The notes under the pieces are model-generated. The model did not search any database. It was not told the DNA's origin and saw only the letters and a list, made by a program, of their open reading frames with translations. Below are positions 1 through 9,820 of a stretch of 64,000 nucleotides of DNA, one piece after another; positions within the stretch are counted from its first letter, which is position 1, and each line of letters begins with the position of its first letter. The translations under genes and the position numbers were made by a program. The DNA comes from an uncultured Paracoccaceae bacterium (GTDB taxonomy: Bacteria; Pseudomonadota; Alphaproteobacteria; Rhodobacterales; Rhodobacteraceae): positions 1-64,000 of the forward strand of contig OY288160.1 in assembly GCA_958439195.1 (NCBI GenBank), written 5' to 3'.

Positions 1-730
1 ACCGGGCGGTTCGGGCCTTATGTGCAGAAGGGCGAGGCGACGGCAGAGGGCCACCAAAAGCCGCCGCGCGCCCAGCCTGCCCCAAAGGGATGGTCGCCGG
101 AAAGCATGACTTTTGGAGCGGGCGATTCAGCTTGCTGAGCCCTGCCGCGCCCAGATTCGGGGCCCGCATCCTGCGGATGGGGCAGATGGTCGAGGCGGCC
201 ATCGGGCGGTTCGGGGCCTTATGTGAAACATGGGCCGGTCTATGCGAATATCCCGGATGTGGAGGGAAGTTTTTCACCATCGGGATGAAACCGTGCGGTG
301 GAGGTTCTGGCGCAAAAAGGCGACGCGGGGGCGGGGGGCATCTTTCGCCTGCCCACGGCCGCTGCGCGTGCTGGGTGTGCATCCCGATGGCGGGGATGTG
401 CAGGTGATTGCCGGGTAAATATGGGCCTTATGTGAAATGGGGCCCAAGGTGAATGCGACCCTGCCCAAGGAGTTGGGACCCTGAATCGGTGACCTTGGAT
501 GAGGGCGCTGGCATTTGATCGTGGAAAAGGCGGGCAAGGCGGGCGGGAAGAAGGCGGCCCAAACCCAAGACTGCCGCAAAGCCCAAGACTGCCGCCAAGC
601 CCAAGACTGCCCGCAAAAGCCCAAGGCGGCGGCGAAAACCTGCTGTGAAGAAGGCTGCTGTGAAAAAAGGCCTGCTGCAAAGAAAGCCCCGCTTCCAAGT
701 CGGCGTCCAAAACCTGCCGCCGCCGAATAG
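1..730 (+). CDS. topA: DNA topoisomerase I, C-terminal part (partial, frameshifted)
   Basis: This is the 3' end of topA, whose product relaxes negative supercoils through a covalent 5'-phosphotyrosine intermediate. The catalytic core lies outside the window. What remains is the C-terminal repeat region, with motifs such as GRFGPYV, YANIPDV, LRVLGVHPDGGD and KYGPYVKWG, followed by a lysine/alanine/proline-rich basic tail (KPKTAAKPKTA-like) ending in KPAAAE and a TAG at 728-730. The motifs are spread over all three forward frames, so several single-base indels interrupt the gene. Because topA is essential and the protein stays recognisable throughout, I read these as sequence errors rather than decay. 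The identity rests on the ordered repeats and the tail. Confidence 0.85.
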
Positions 731-821
731 TTCCGCGGCGATACTTATCCTTGGGAAGGCACTGGGAAAGGGCCGAACCTGCCCGGCTTGTGTAAAGGCA
801 GCGGCAGAATCGAGGGGTGTT

Positions 822-1955
822 ATGCGTGGTGGGTTTGATTGGCTGTCTGGTCCTGCTTGCGGGGCAGGCAGAGGCGGGGGCTGACGCTGTGCAATGACGG
901 GGCAGCCCGTGGCCTCGGTCGCCATTGCCTATGCGGGCGGATGGGGTCTGGGACGACCGAAGGGCTGGTGGGGGGCGTTGAACCGGGGGGCCCTGCACGG
1001 TGGTGCAGGCCGGTGATCTGCGGCAAGCGGGCACTATTATTACAGCCCTGTCCGGGGATGCGGGCCTTTGCTGGTGATGGCTTACAGCTTTTTGCACCAT
1101 GCCAGACGCCTTTACCCTGGACCGGGGCGGATGGGGATTGTGCTGCGATGGATGCGGAAAGTCGGGCCTTTGCACATATTGATACGGGGACCCGGACGCC
1201 ACGGATTTTTTACCTATCGCCTGACTGCCGCCCAGGCCCGCTGCCCCCCCGGCCGCCAAGCAGGCGGGACATGGCCACCCGCCGCCGCGCCTTTGCCTGA
1301 GGAGGGTTCGGCACAGACGCCGGATTTGGGCCGGGCTTTATGGCCCGCTGCCGCGATTCCCAGCTTTGAGCGTGGGATGTCCGGGAGAGCCGTTTTGTGG
1401 TGAACGCGGTGATGCAGGGGTTGCGGGCCGGACCAGAGGGTGGCGATGGCTGCACCTTTTATGCCGAGGGTTGCGCGCTGGATCGCCTATGCAACCGGGC
1501 AGAGGCAAACCCTGCGGGCGCTGGCGGCGATGGCCCGCTTTGCCGGCGGGCGCGGCCGCTGGTGGTGTCGGGCGATATGATCTTTTTCGGCGACATCACG
1601 GTAGAGGCGGCGATTGCGTCGCTTTGAAACCGGGCGAGGATGCCTTTGCCGGTCCCGCGTGCGGCGATGCAGGGGTGCCTGGGTCAGTGGCCGATGATCC
1701 GCAGAGCCGGGTGGATATTGTCGGGTCGGAATGGACCGATACCTATGCGGAATGAGGTGCTGAGGGTGTCCGTCCTGACCCTGTCCGACACCTGCGGTGA
1801 GATACAGGGTGGGGGTGCTTTTGGGGCCAGCAGATGGATGGGCGGCGATCCCATCGGACCTGATGTGCTATGAGGTGCTGTCGGTGGGGTGAGGACCGGA
1901 TGGGAGCTGTCCCTATCTGCCGCGCGGCAATACGCTGGTTTACCTGCGGCCCTGA
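822..1955 (+). CDS. DUF1036 domain secreted protein (frameshifted)
   Basis: This is a probable secreted protein of unknown function carrying a DUF1036-like domain. After indel correction it starts with a signal peptide (MRVGLIGCLVLLAGQAEA) followed by LTLCN. The N-terminal half keeps the family pattern of TTEGWW, a PG-A-CTVV stretch, GDLR and a run of tyrosines (YYYS). Later segments include VVSGDMIFFGDITVE, DIVGSEWTDTYA and LSYLPRGNTLVYLRP, with a TGA at 1953-1955. These pieces lie in different frames, so the gene is interrupted by repeated one-base indels like topA and choV beside it. It ends about 15 bases from the likely end of choV, which converges on it. Whether the C-terminal segment belongs to the same polypeptide is inferred from continuity and spacing. 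Confidence 0.65.
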
Positions 1956-1969
1956 CCACGCGGGGTCGA

Positions 1970-3039
1970 TCAGCCGCGCCCATGAGCGAGGCGAGGCGGC
2001 GCGGATCATGCCGATGGGATGGCCGCCCTCGGTCACCTGCAATTCGGTGGCCCCCTTCGGAGGAGCATGGTCCATCACCGACTTGACCGGCAATTCGCAA
2101 TCGACGGCGGGGGGCCGGTGCAGGTTGCCATGTTCCCATCACATCGCGTGCGGTCAGAACGGGCCATCGGGTTCATGTGCGCCACGAAGTCGGCGACATA
2201 ATCGCTGACCGGGTTGGCGATGATTTTTCCCGCGCGGTGCCGCATTGGGACGATGCGGCCGCCCCTCCATCAGGGGCGATGCGGTTTGCCGATCTTGAAC
2301 GCCCTCGTCCAGATCATGGCTGACAAAGACGATGGTGCGTTTTCAGTTTGGCTTGCAGATCAAGAAGTTCGTCTTGAAGCCGCGCGCGGATCAGGGGATC
2401 CAGCGCGGAAAAAGGGTTCGTCCATCAGTAGAATCGGGGCTTGTGTCCACGAAGGCGCGGGCAAGGGCCCACGCGCTGTTGCATGCCGCCAGAGAGTTCG
2501 CCCACCTTGCGATCGGCCCAATTGGGTGAGGTTCACGAGGGGCGAGCTGTTCATCGACCTTTGCGCGGCGGCCCTTCGGGGGGGAATGCCCGCGAGTTCA
2601 AGGCCAAGGCCCACGTTTTTCGCGCACGGTGCGCCAGGGGAGAAGGCCGAATTGTTGAAACACCATGGCGATGCGGGACAGGCGCAGATCACGCAGGGTG
2701 GTGGCATCGGCCTTGGTGACGCTGACCATGCGGTTGCCATCCCCAGACCCGCACCTCACCCCGCAACCACGGGATTGAGCGCGTTGACCCCCGCGCAACA
2801 GGGTGGACTTGGCCAGAGGCCGGACAGGGCCCATGAGCACAAGGATTTCGCCTTCGGCCACCGACAGGGTGCAATCATGCACGCCCAGCACTTGGCCCAC
2901 AGGCCTGCTGCACCTCGGGCCCCGTGTCTTGCCTGCGTCCATCAGGGGAAGGGCGCGGTCGGGGATGATCGCCAAAACACGATGGGAGACGCGGTCGAAT
3001 TCTACGGCGTTGCGGGGGGGCGCTGTTTGCGGCGGTCAT
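1970..3039 (-). CDS. choV: Choline/glycine betaine ABC transporter ATPase (frameshifted)
   Basis: This is the ATP-hydrolysing subunit of a ProV/OpuA-type quaternary-amine importer that works at the cytoplasmic face with ChoW. Pieces in several reverse frames give, in order, NAVEFDRVS, a Walker A region (GKSTLLR), the Q-loop VFQQFGLLPWRTV, the signature ELSGGM and Walker B ILLMDEPF. They are followed by RTIVFVSHDLDEAFKIG-type sequence and a C-terminal CBS-like part (DVM...GHPIGMIR). Resolved indels are all in homopolymers: the G runs at 2961-2964, 2984-2986 and 3014-3020 and the A run at 2974-2977 each carry one base too many. The ATG at 3037-3039 overlaps the choW stop as ATGA. The exact 3' end is uncertain; a TGA at 1970-1972 is the best candidate. 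Confidence 0.75.
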
Positions 3040-3896
3040 TGGCGGGTTACCCGGAGCATACGGTCAAGCAGGATGGCCACCACCACGATGATGAAGGCCG
3101 GATTCAAAGCCAAGCGCGGAGTTGACCGAGTTCAGCGCGCGCACCACCGGCACGCCCAGGCCCATTGGCACCGACAAGCGCCGCAATGACGACCATCGAC
3201 AGCGACAGGCATGATGGTCTGGGTTCAGGGCCCGCCATGATTTGCGGAAAGGCATAGGGCAATTCCACCTTCCACAGGCCGCTGGCGCGGGGTGGGCGCC
3301 AAAGGGCGGTGGGCGGCCTCCAGCAGGGCTTGGGGGGTGGTGGAGATGCCGAGGTAGGTCAGGCGGATGGGCGCGGGCAGCACGAAGATCACCGTGGGCG
3401 ATCAGGCCCGGCACCATGCCAAGGCCAAAGAAACACGATGGCCGGGATCAGGTAGACGAAGGTGGGCAGGGGTCTGCATCAGGTCCAGCACCGGGGACCA
3501 TCGCCTGATAGAGGCGCGGGCGATGCGCGGGCGGCGATGCCGATGGGGCACGCCAAGGCCCATGCACACCACGCAGGCGGGCCAGGATCAGGGGTCAGGC
3601 TTTCGGTGGTTTTCTTCCCAATAGCCCCTGGTTCAGGATGAAGAGAAAAACCCAAAAGCACCCCCAAGGCAGACTTTCCAGGACCGTTGCAGATACCAGG
3701 TCAGCGCGATGAAGAAGGCAATAATGACAAAGGGATGTGGTGTTTTGCAGCACCCAGAGGATGCCGTCGATCATCGCCCTCCATGACGTCGGAGATCAGG
3801 TCGAAACAACGGCCCCAAGGTTGGTGTTCATCCAGTCGAAGATGGGCCTTGGCAGTGCGGCCGACGGGTATCTTGGTGTCTGTCAGCCCACTCCAT
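3036..3896 (-). CDS. choW: Choline/glycine betaine ABC transporter permease (frameshifted)
   Basis: This is the inner-membrane permease of the choline importer. The N-terminus reads MEWLTDTKIPVGRTAK once one extra G in the run at 3886-3889 (plus strand) is removed. Later hydrophobic stretches such as FVIIAFFIALTWYLQRSW and FLFILNQG, then TPQALLEAA, resemble ProW/OpuAB-type permeases. The end reads LDRMLRVTRQ, with a TGA at 3036-3038 that overlaps the choV start. Many single-base indels break the frame, so no long intact reading frame exists. Its identity comes from these fragments plus its position between choX and choV. Confidence 0.7.
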
Positions 3897-3919
3897 CTGC
3901 GGCCTATCCCCCTTCATCT

Positions 3920-3971
3920 TGGCGGAAAAATACCCCGCGGGGGGTCCCGGGGGGCGCGAAGCCCCCGGGTG
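3920..3971 (-). terminator. GC-rich intergenic hairpin between choX and choW
   Basis: Read leftward, the gap after choX holds CCCGGGGGC-TTCG-CGCCCCCCGGG, followed by a second C/G-rich stem and a short U run. In binding-protein-dependent transporters a hairpin at this place commonly stabilises or partially terminates the message, so that the binding protein outnumbers the permease. That role is inferred here. Indels in this region could have altered the exact stem length. Confidence 0.5.
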
Positions 3972-3993
3972 CCTGCCGCAGGGGCGGGGGCGG

Positions 3994-4930
3994 TTATTGC
4001 AGCGCGGCGGTCACGGCGGCCTTGGCGTCGCCGCCCATCCTTGGTCGTCAACGCCCTCCAGCCAGGGTTCCCAGACGGTGGGGTTGGCGGCCAGCCAGGC
4101 CCTTGGCGGGCATCGCGCGGATCGGGCCCCCGTCATTCAGGATCGCGCCCATGATTTCGTTTTTCCATGGGCAGGGTGAAGGACAGTTTTTCCAGCAGTT
4201 TTTCCGGTGTTCGGGCATTCGGCGACATAGCCCCGCGCGGGTGTTGGTATAGATGGTCCGCGCCGCCAAAGTTCGGCCCGAACAGATCATCGCCCCCGGT
4301 CAGGTAGGTGAGTTTGAAGTTGGCGTTCATCGGGTGGGGTTCCCAGGCCAGAAAGACGATGGGTTCGCCGGATTCGGTCTTGCTGGCCACTTCGGCCAAC
4401 ATGCCCTGCTCTGACGATTCGACGATTTCAAAGCCGTCCATGCCGAAGGCGGGGCTTTCGATCGCCTCAAGCACCAGACGATTGCCATCGTTGCCGGGTT
4501 CGATGCCGTAGATCTGCGAACCCAGTGCTTCGGCGTGGTCCTTGATGTTGGTGAAGTCGCTGATCCCCAGCGCGGCCCCGGCCTCATTGGTGGCGAGGGT
4601 GTATTTCGCGCCTTCAAGGTTCGCGCGGACGGTATCGACGGTGCCTGCATCGCGGTAGGGGGCGATGTCGGCCTCCATCGACGGCATCCAGTTGCCCAAG
4701 AAAACGTCGATATCGCCCTCAGCCAGGCCGGTATAGGTGACGGGGACAGAGAGAACCTTGGTTTCTGTTTCATAACCCAGCGCCTCGAGCACCAATGTGG
4801 TGGCGGCGGTGGTGGCGGTGATGTCGGTCCAGCCCACATCGGAGAAGATCACGGTATCGCAGCCTTCGGCGGCGGCAGCCCCGGCCAGCGCAAGCGAGGC
4901 GGTGCTGGCGAGGAGGAAGGATTTCAACAT
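3994..4930 (-). CDS. choX: Choline ABC transporter substrate-binding protein (one frameshift)
   Basis: This is the periplasmic choline-binding protein of the OpuAC/ProX family. MLKSFLLASTASLALAGAAA is a Sec signal peptide. The mature part opens with CDTVIFSDVGWTDITATTA and contains FLGNWMPSME, typical of ChoX, where aromatic residues box the trimethylammonium group. The start at 4928-4930 is preceded by GGAGACTGCC, a good ribosome site. An extra A in the run at 4160-4164 shifts the frame after FTLPME; beyond it NEIMGAILNDGGPIRAMPAKG continues to AVTAALQ and a TAA at 3994-3996. It is the first gene of choXWV and is divergent from betI. Confidence 0.85.
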
Positions 4931-4956
4931 GGCAGTCTCCCGGTCGGTTTTTGTTG

Positions 4957-4970
4957 ATTGACGAGTCAAT
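4957..4970. promoter_or_regulatory. Candidate BetI operator
   Basis: A perfect dyad, ATTGAC-GA-GTCAAT, lies in the 93-base gap between the divergent choX and betI genes, 27 bases from the choX start and 54 from betI. BetI is a TetR-type repressor that binds AT-rich dyads in bet promoters and releases them when choline is present. One operator could therefore control both arms. The dyad is seen directly; the assignment to BetI is inference. Confidence 0.55.
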
Positions 4971-5023
4971 AGACTTCACGCTTATTCGGTTTGGCAAGGA
5001 TTTTCTAAGGACACCGCACCGAT

Positions 5024-5608
5024 ATGCCGAAGCTTGGGATGGAGCCTATCCGAAAGGCGGCGCTGGTCAAAGCAACGATCAGCGAGATCGGGCGCGTGGG
5101 ATCGCTGGATGTGACGGTGAGCCAGATCGCCAAGCGGGCAGGCATGTCGAGCGCGCTGGCGCATCATTATTTCGGGTCCAAGGAGGAGATTTTTCTGGCG
5201 GCGATGCGGCATGTGCTGACGCTGTATGGGGCCGAGGTGCGCGGGGCGCTGGCGGTGGCCGTGGGGCCGGAGGCGCGGCTGCGGGCGATTCTGGCGGCCA
5301 GTTTCAGCGCGGGGAATTTCCGGCGCGAGGTGGTGGGGGCGTGGCTGAATTTCTATGTGCTGGCGCAAACGGTGCCCGAGGCGAAGCGGCTCTTGGCGAT
5401 TTACCAGGGGCGGCTCCGGTCAAACCTGATGGTGTGTCTGCGGCCTTTGGCGGGCGACCGGGCGGGTGTGGTGGCCGAAGGCTTGGGCGCGTTGATCGAC
5501 GGGCTTTATCTGCGTGAGGTGCTGAAATCCGGCGCGCCGGACGGGGCGGCGGCGGTGGCGATGGCGCTGGATTATCTGGATGGGCAATTGAAGGGACGGG
5601 TCGCATGA
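5024..5608 (+). CDS. betI: Choline-responsive TetR repressor BetI
   Basis: This is the transcriptional repressor of the glycine betaine synthesis genes. The 194-residue protein is the usual BetI length. The N-terminal helix-turn-helix spans roughly residues 8-60 and includes TVSQIAKRAGMSSALAHHYF and GSKEEIFLAAMRH, a strong match to BetI. The C-terminal ligand domain carries LAIYQGRLRSNL and a GLYLRE stretch near residue 165. The ATG at 5024 has AAGGA about a dozen bases upstream. The last codons overlap the start of betB by four bases (ATGA), so the two are translationally coupled, and a candidate operator lies just upstream. Confidence 0.9.
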   Translation: MPKLGMEPIRKAALVKATISEIGRVGSLDVTVSQIAKRAGMSSALAHHYFGSKEEIFLAAMRHVLTLYGAEVRGALAVAVGPEARLRAILAASFSAGNFRREVVGAWLNFYVLAQTVPEAKRLLAIYQGRLRSNLMVCLRPLAGDRAGVVAEGLGALIDGLYLREVLKSGAPDGAAAVAMALDYLDGQLKGRVA

Positions 5609-7060
5609 AGGCGCAACCGGTGGCGAGCCATTTCGTGGATGGCGCATATGTCGAGGACAAGGCGGGGGCGCCGATCGAGGTGATCTATCCGGCAACCGGC
5701 GAAGTGATTGCCGTGCTGCATGAGGCGACAAGCGCGGTGGTGGAGGCGGCTGTCGCCTCGGCCCAGCGGGCGCAGCGGGATTGGGGCCGGTATGAAACCG
5801 GTGGAGCGGGCACGCATCCTGCGCCGTGCGGCGGACATGATCCGCGACCGGGGCGAGGAGTTGGCGCAACTGGAGACGCTGGATACCGGCAAGCCCATTC
5901 AGGAAACGCGGGTGGCGGATTGGCCGAGTGGCGCGGATGCGCTGGAATGGTTTGCGGGGCTGGCCCCCACGGTGACGGGCGAGACGATCCCGCTGGGGCG
6001 GGATTTTGTCTATACGATCCGCGAACCGCTGGGCGTTTGCGTGGGCATCGGGGCGTGGAATTACCCCAGCCAGATCGCCTGCTGGAAGGCGGCGCCGGCG
6101 CTGTCTTTGGGCAATGCGATGGTGTTCAAGCCATCGGAAGTGACGCCCTTGGGGGCGTTGAAGCTGGCCGAGATCTTTGTTGCGGCTGGGTTGCCTGCGG
6201 GGCTGTTCAACGTGGTGCAGGGGCGCGGCGCGGTGGGGGCGTCACTGGTGACCGATCCGCGTGTGGCGAAGGTGTCCTTGACAGGTTCGGTGCCGACGGG
6301 GCGGCGGGTGTATGCAGCGGCGGCGGATGGCGTGCGGCATGTGACGATGGAATTGGGCGGCAAGTCGCCCCTGATCGTGTTCGACGATGCATCGATCGAG
6401 GATGCGGTGGGCGCGGCGATGCTGGGGAATTTCTATTCCGCCGGGCAGGTTTGTTCCAACGGCACGCGGGTCTTTGTGCAGAAGGGCATCAAGGACCGGT
6501 TTCTGGAACGGCTGGCGGCGCGGACGGCGACGATCCTGCTGGGCGATCCGCAGGATGAGGCCACGCAGATGGGGCCATTGGTGAGCGCGGCGCAATTGGA
6601 CAAGGTGCTGGGCTATGTGGAGACCGCCAAGGCCGAGGGTGCGCGGCTGGTGTGTGGCGGTGCGCGGGCGGCGGTGAATACCGGGTATTTCGTAGAGCCG
6701 ACCGTGTTTGCCGATGTGACGGATGGGATGACGATTGCGCGGGAAGAGGTGTTTGGCCCAGTGATGGCGGTGCTGGATTTCGACAGCGAGGATGAGGTGG
6801 TCGCGCGGGCCAATGCGACGGAATTCGGTTTGGCGGCGGGGGTGTTCACCGCGGACATGACGCGGGCGCATCGGGTGATTGCGGCGTTGGAGGCGGGAAC
6901 CTGCTGGATCAACGCCTATAACCTGACGCCGGTCGAGTCGCCGTTTGGCGGATCGAAGATGTCGGGCGTTGGGCGCGAGAATGGGCGCGCGGCGGTGGAG
7001 CATTATACGCAGGTGAAGTCGGTCTATGTGGGGATGGGGCCGGTGGATGCACCCTATTGA
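5605..7060 (+). CDS. betB: Betaine aldehyde dehydrogenase (one frameshift)
   Basis: It oxidises betaine aldehyde to glycine betaine with NAD(P)+, the second step of osmoprotectant synthesis from choline. The reading frame starts at 5605 (MKAQPVASHFVDGAYVE). One extra base in the G/C run near 5783-5788 shifts it, because PVERARILRRAADM and everything after it lie in another frame. Downstream are the aldehyde dehydrogenase hallmarks: GIGAWNYPSQIACWK, the glutamate motif MELGGKSPL and the cysteine region FYSAGQVCSNGTRV. The C-terminus is complete (TGA 7058-7060). A functional gene with a sequence error is more likely than a pseudogene, since both halves are perfectly conserved and the adjoining region is error-rich. 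Confidence 0.88.
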
Positions 7061-8051
7061 TCTGCCCCAACCTGCGCAGATGGCGGCGGCGCATCAGGCG
7101 CTGGCAGGAAAGGTGCGGCTGACGCCATTGCTGGAGTCCGACGTGCTGGCGCGGGACTGCGGGGCGGCGCGGCTGTTCGTGAAGGCCGAAGGGTTGCAGC
7201 GGACGGGGTCGTTCAAGCTGCGCGGGGCGCTGTGGCGGTTGATGCAGTTGACAGCAGGGGAACGGGCGCGGGGAGTGGTGGCGTTTTCCAGCGGAAACTT
7301 CGCGCAAGGGTTGGCGGCGGCGGGGCGCGATCTGGGGGTGCCGGTGACGATTGTCATGCCCTGGGATGCGCCTGCGGCCAAGCGGGAGGCGACTTTGGCG
7401 CTGGGGGCAGAGGTGGTGCTGTCGCATCACGGCGATGCCCCACGCGAGGTGGTGGCGGCGGGCATGGCGCGTGATCTGGCGGCCAATCGGGGGTTGGTTC
7501 TGTTGCATCCGTTTGACGATGTGGCGGTGATCGCGGGGCAGGGGACGGCGGGGCTGGAGGCGTTGGCGCAAATGGGCGCGGCGGTGCCAGAGGTGGTGGC
7601 CTGCCCTGTGGGCGGCGGCGGGTTGTTGGGCGGGGTGTCGCTGGCGATGCGGGCGGCGCATCCGGGCGTGGCGATCTGGGGCTGTGAGCCGGTGGGGCAT
7701 GACGGGCTGGGGCGGTCGCTGCGCGGGGGCGCGCGGGTGGCGGCACCGGGCGGGGCGACGCTGTGCGATGCGTTGCAGGCGCCGATGCCGGGGGTTGCGA
7801 ATTTCGCAGCCTGTCAGGCGGCGGGGGTGAATGGCGTGGCGGTGGCGGATGGGCCAGTGGCGCAGGCGATGGCGCGGGCCTTTGACGTGTTGAAGCTGGT
7901 GTTGGAGCCGTCGGGGGCGGTGGCGCTGGCGGCGGTCATGTCCGGCGCGGTGCCCGTGGCGGGCAAGGTGGTGCTGGTGGTGGCATCGGGCGCGAATGTG
8001 GCCTTTGACCGCTTTGCCGACTGTCTGGCCCTGGCCGGACGGACGAATTGA
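7047..8051 (+). CDS. Fold-type II PLP enzyme, threonine/serine dehydratase-like
   Basis: This is a pyridoxal-phosphate enzyme of the serine/threonine dehydratase and serine racemase group, 334 residues. The PLP lysine sits in GSFKLRGA (about residue 58). The substrate loop reads SSGNFAQG where most dehydratases have SxGNHAQ, and the phosphate-binding loop is PVGGGGLLGG (about residue 190). It lacks a C-terminal ACT-like regulatory domain. The ATG at 7047 lies inside the end of betB (14-base overlap) and the stop is 18 bases before betA, so it is embedded in the bet operon. The substrate is unknown. Besides L-threonine or L-serine deamination, 3-hydroxyaspartate-type dehydration or racemisation are possible. 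Confidence 0.75.
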   Translation: MHPIDLPQPAQMAAAHQALAGKVRLTPLLESDVLARDCGAARLFVKAEGLQRTGSFKLRGALWRLMQLTAGERARGVVAFSSGNFAQGLAAAGRDLGVPVTIVMPWDAPAAKREATLALGAEVVLSHHGDAPREVVAAGMARDLAANRGLVLLHPFDDVAVIAGQGTAGLEALAQMGAAVPEVVACPVGGGGLLGGVSLAMRAAHPGVAIWGCEPVGHDGLGRSLRGGARVAAPGGATLCDALQAPMPGVANFAACQAAGVNGVAVADGPVAQAMARAFDVLKLVLEPSGAVALAAVMSGAVPVAGKVVLVVASGANVAFDRFADCLALAGRTN

Positions 8052-8068
8052 ACGGAAGGATCGGGGAT

Positions 8069-9727
8069 ATGGCGGCGGATTTCGTGATCATCGGGGCGGG
8101 TTCGGCGGGCTGTGCGATGGCCTATCGGCTGGCCGAGGGCGGGGCCACGGTGACGGTGATCGAACATGGCGGCACCGATGCGGGGCCGTTCATCCAGATG
8201 CCGGCGGCGCTGTCCTATCCGATGAACATGTCGCGCTATGACTGGGGCTTTCATTCCGAGCCGGAGCCGTATTTGGGGGGCCGTGTGCTGGCGACGCCGC
8301 GGGGCAAGGTGATCGGCGGATCTTCCAGCATTAACGGGATGGTCTATGTGCGCGGACATGCGCGGGATTTCGACACCTGGGCGGATATGGGGGCGCAGGG
8401 CTGGGCCTATGCCGATGTGCTGCCCTATTTCCAGCGGATGGAGCAGTGGCACGGCCAGCGGGATGGGGCTGATCCGGCGTGGCGGGGCGCGAATGGGCCG
8501 CTGCATGTGACGCGGGGGCCGCGCGAGAACCCGCTGTTCGAGGCGTTCATCCGGGCGGGGGAGCAGGCGGGTTATCCGGTGACGCGGGATTACAACGGCC
8601 AGCAGCAAGAAGGCTTTGGCCCGATGGAGGCCACGATCTTCAACGGCGTGCGCTGGTCGGCGGCGAATGCCTATCTGAAGCCCGCGATCAAGACAGGGAA
8701 GGTGCAGGTCATCCGCGCCTTTGCGCGGCGGGTGGTGATCGAGGCGGGCCGCGCGGTGGGCGTGGAGGTGGAACGCGGTGGGCGGATCGAGGTGATCCCG
8801 GCCGCGCGTGAGGTGGTGGTGGCCGCAAGCAGCATCAACACGCCGAAGATATTGATGCTGTCCGGCATCGGCGCGGGCGCGCATCTGCGGGCGCATGGGG
8901 TGGAGGTGGTGGCGGATCGGCCTGGTGTGGGGGCGAATTTGCAGGACCATCTGGAACTGTATCTGCAATTTGCCGCGAAGCAGCCGATCACGCTGTTCAA
9001 ATACTGGAACCTGATGGGCAAGGCAGTGATCGGGGCGCAGTGGCTGTTCACGCGCAAGGGGCTGGGCGCATCGAACCAGTTCGAGGCCTGCGCCTTTATC
9101 CGGTCAAAGGCGGGGGTGGAATATCCCGACATTCAGTATCATTTCCTGCCCATCGCCGTGCGCTATGATGGAAAGGTGGCAGCCGAGGGGCATGGGTTTC
9201 AGGCCCATGTGGGACCGATGCGATCGAAATCGCGGGGGGCTGTCACGTTGCGGTCGGGCAATCCGGTGGATGCGCCGAAGATTGTGTTCAACTATATGTC
9301 TCACCCCGAGGATTGGGAGGATTTCCGCGCCTGCATCCGCCTGACGCGCGAGATTTTCGGGCAAGAGGCGATGGCGGGCCATGTGAAGCATGAAATCCAG
9401 CCGGGGGCAGGTGTGCAAACGGATGCGGAATTGGACGATTTCATCCGCCACCATGCCGAAAGCGCCTATCACCCCTGCGGCACGGCGCGGATGGGGCGGC
9501 GGGATGATCCGATGGCGGTGGTCGACCCGGAATGCCGGGTGATCGGGGTGGATGGGTTGCGGGTGGCCGACAGTTCGATCTTTCCGCAGGTGACGAATGG
9601 CAATCTGAACGGGCCGTCGATCATGGTGGGCGAAAAGGCGGCGGATCATCTTTTGGGCCGGACGCCGCTGCCCGCGTCGAACCAAGAGCCGTGGATCAAC
9701 CCGAATTGGCGCGTGGCGCAGCGTTGA
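8069..9727 (+). CDS. betA: Choline dehydrogenase
   Basis: A GMC-family flavoprotein that oxidises choline to betaine aldehyde at the membrane, passing electrons to the respiratory chain. The FAD dinucleotide fold is at the N-terminus (DFVIIGAGSAGC) and the GMC signature is around residue 85 (GKVIGGSSSINGMVYVRG). The catalytic His region AYHPCGTARMG and the closing GNLNGPSIMVGEKAAD are both intact. I chose the ATG at 8069 because GGAAGG lies nine bases upstream; an in-frame TTG at 8048 would add seven residues. It is the last gene of betI-betB-PLP enzyme-betA. The protein is 552 residues, normal for BetA. Confidence 0.92.
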   Translation: MAADFVIIGAGSAGCAMAYRLAEGGATVTVIEHGGTDAGPFIQMPAALSYPMNMSRYDWGFHSEPEPYLGGRVLATPRGKVIGGSSSINGMVYVRGHARDFDTWADMGAQGWAYADVLPYFQRMEQWHGQRDGADPAWRGANGPLHVTRGPRENPLFEAFIRAGEQAGYPVTRDYNGQQQEGFGPMEATIFNGVRWSAANAYLKPAIKTGKVQVIRAFARRVVIEAGRAVGVEVERGGRIEVIPAAREVVVAASSINTPKILMLSGIGAGAHLRAHGVEVVADRPGVGANLQDHLELYLQFAAKQPITLFKYWNLMGKAVIGAQWLFTRKGLGASNQFEACAFIRSKAGVEYPDIQYHFLPIAVRYDGKVAAEGHGFQAHVGPMRSKSRGAVTLRSGNPVDAPKIVFNYMSHPEDWEDFRACIRLTREIFGQEAMAGHVKHEIQPGAGVQTDAELDDFIRHHAESAYHPCGTARMGRRDDPMAVVDPECRVIGVDGLRVADSSIFPQVTNGNLNGPSIMVGEKAADHLLGRTPLPASNQEPWINPNWRVAQR

Positions 9728-9820
9728 AGTGCGAGGGGATGTTCCCCCTTTGTGCTTAACCATTTAAGCATGTGTTAACAAATGCCTTGATTTTCGCGCC
9801 CTTGGGGCGGAAATCGGGGG

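Noticed and set aside
1..4200. True pseudogenisation of topA and the choline transporter
   Set aside because: All resolved changes are single bases in homopolymers, protein similarity is preserved across each gene, and the damage stops a few kilobases from the window edge; sequence error is the simpler explanation.
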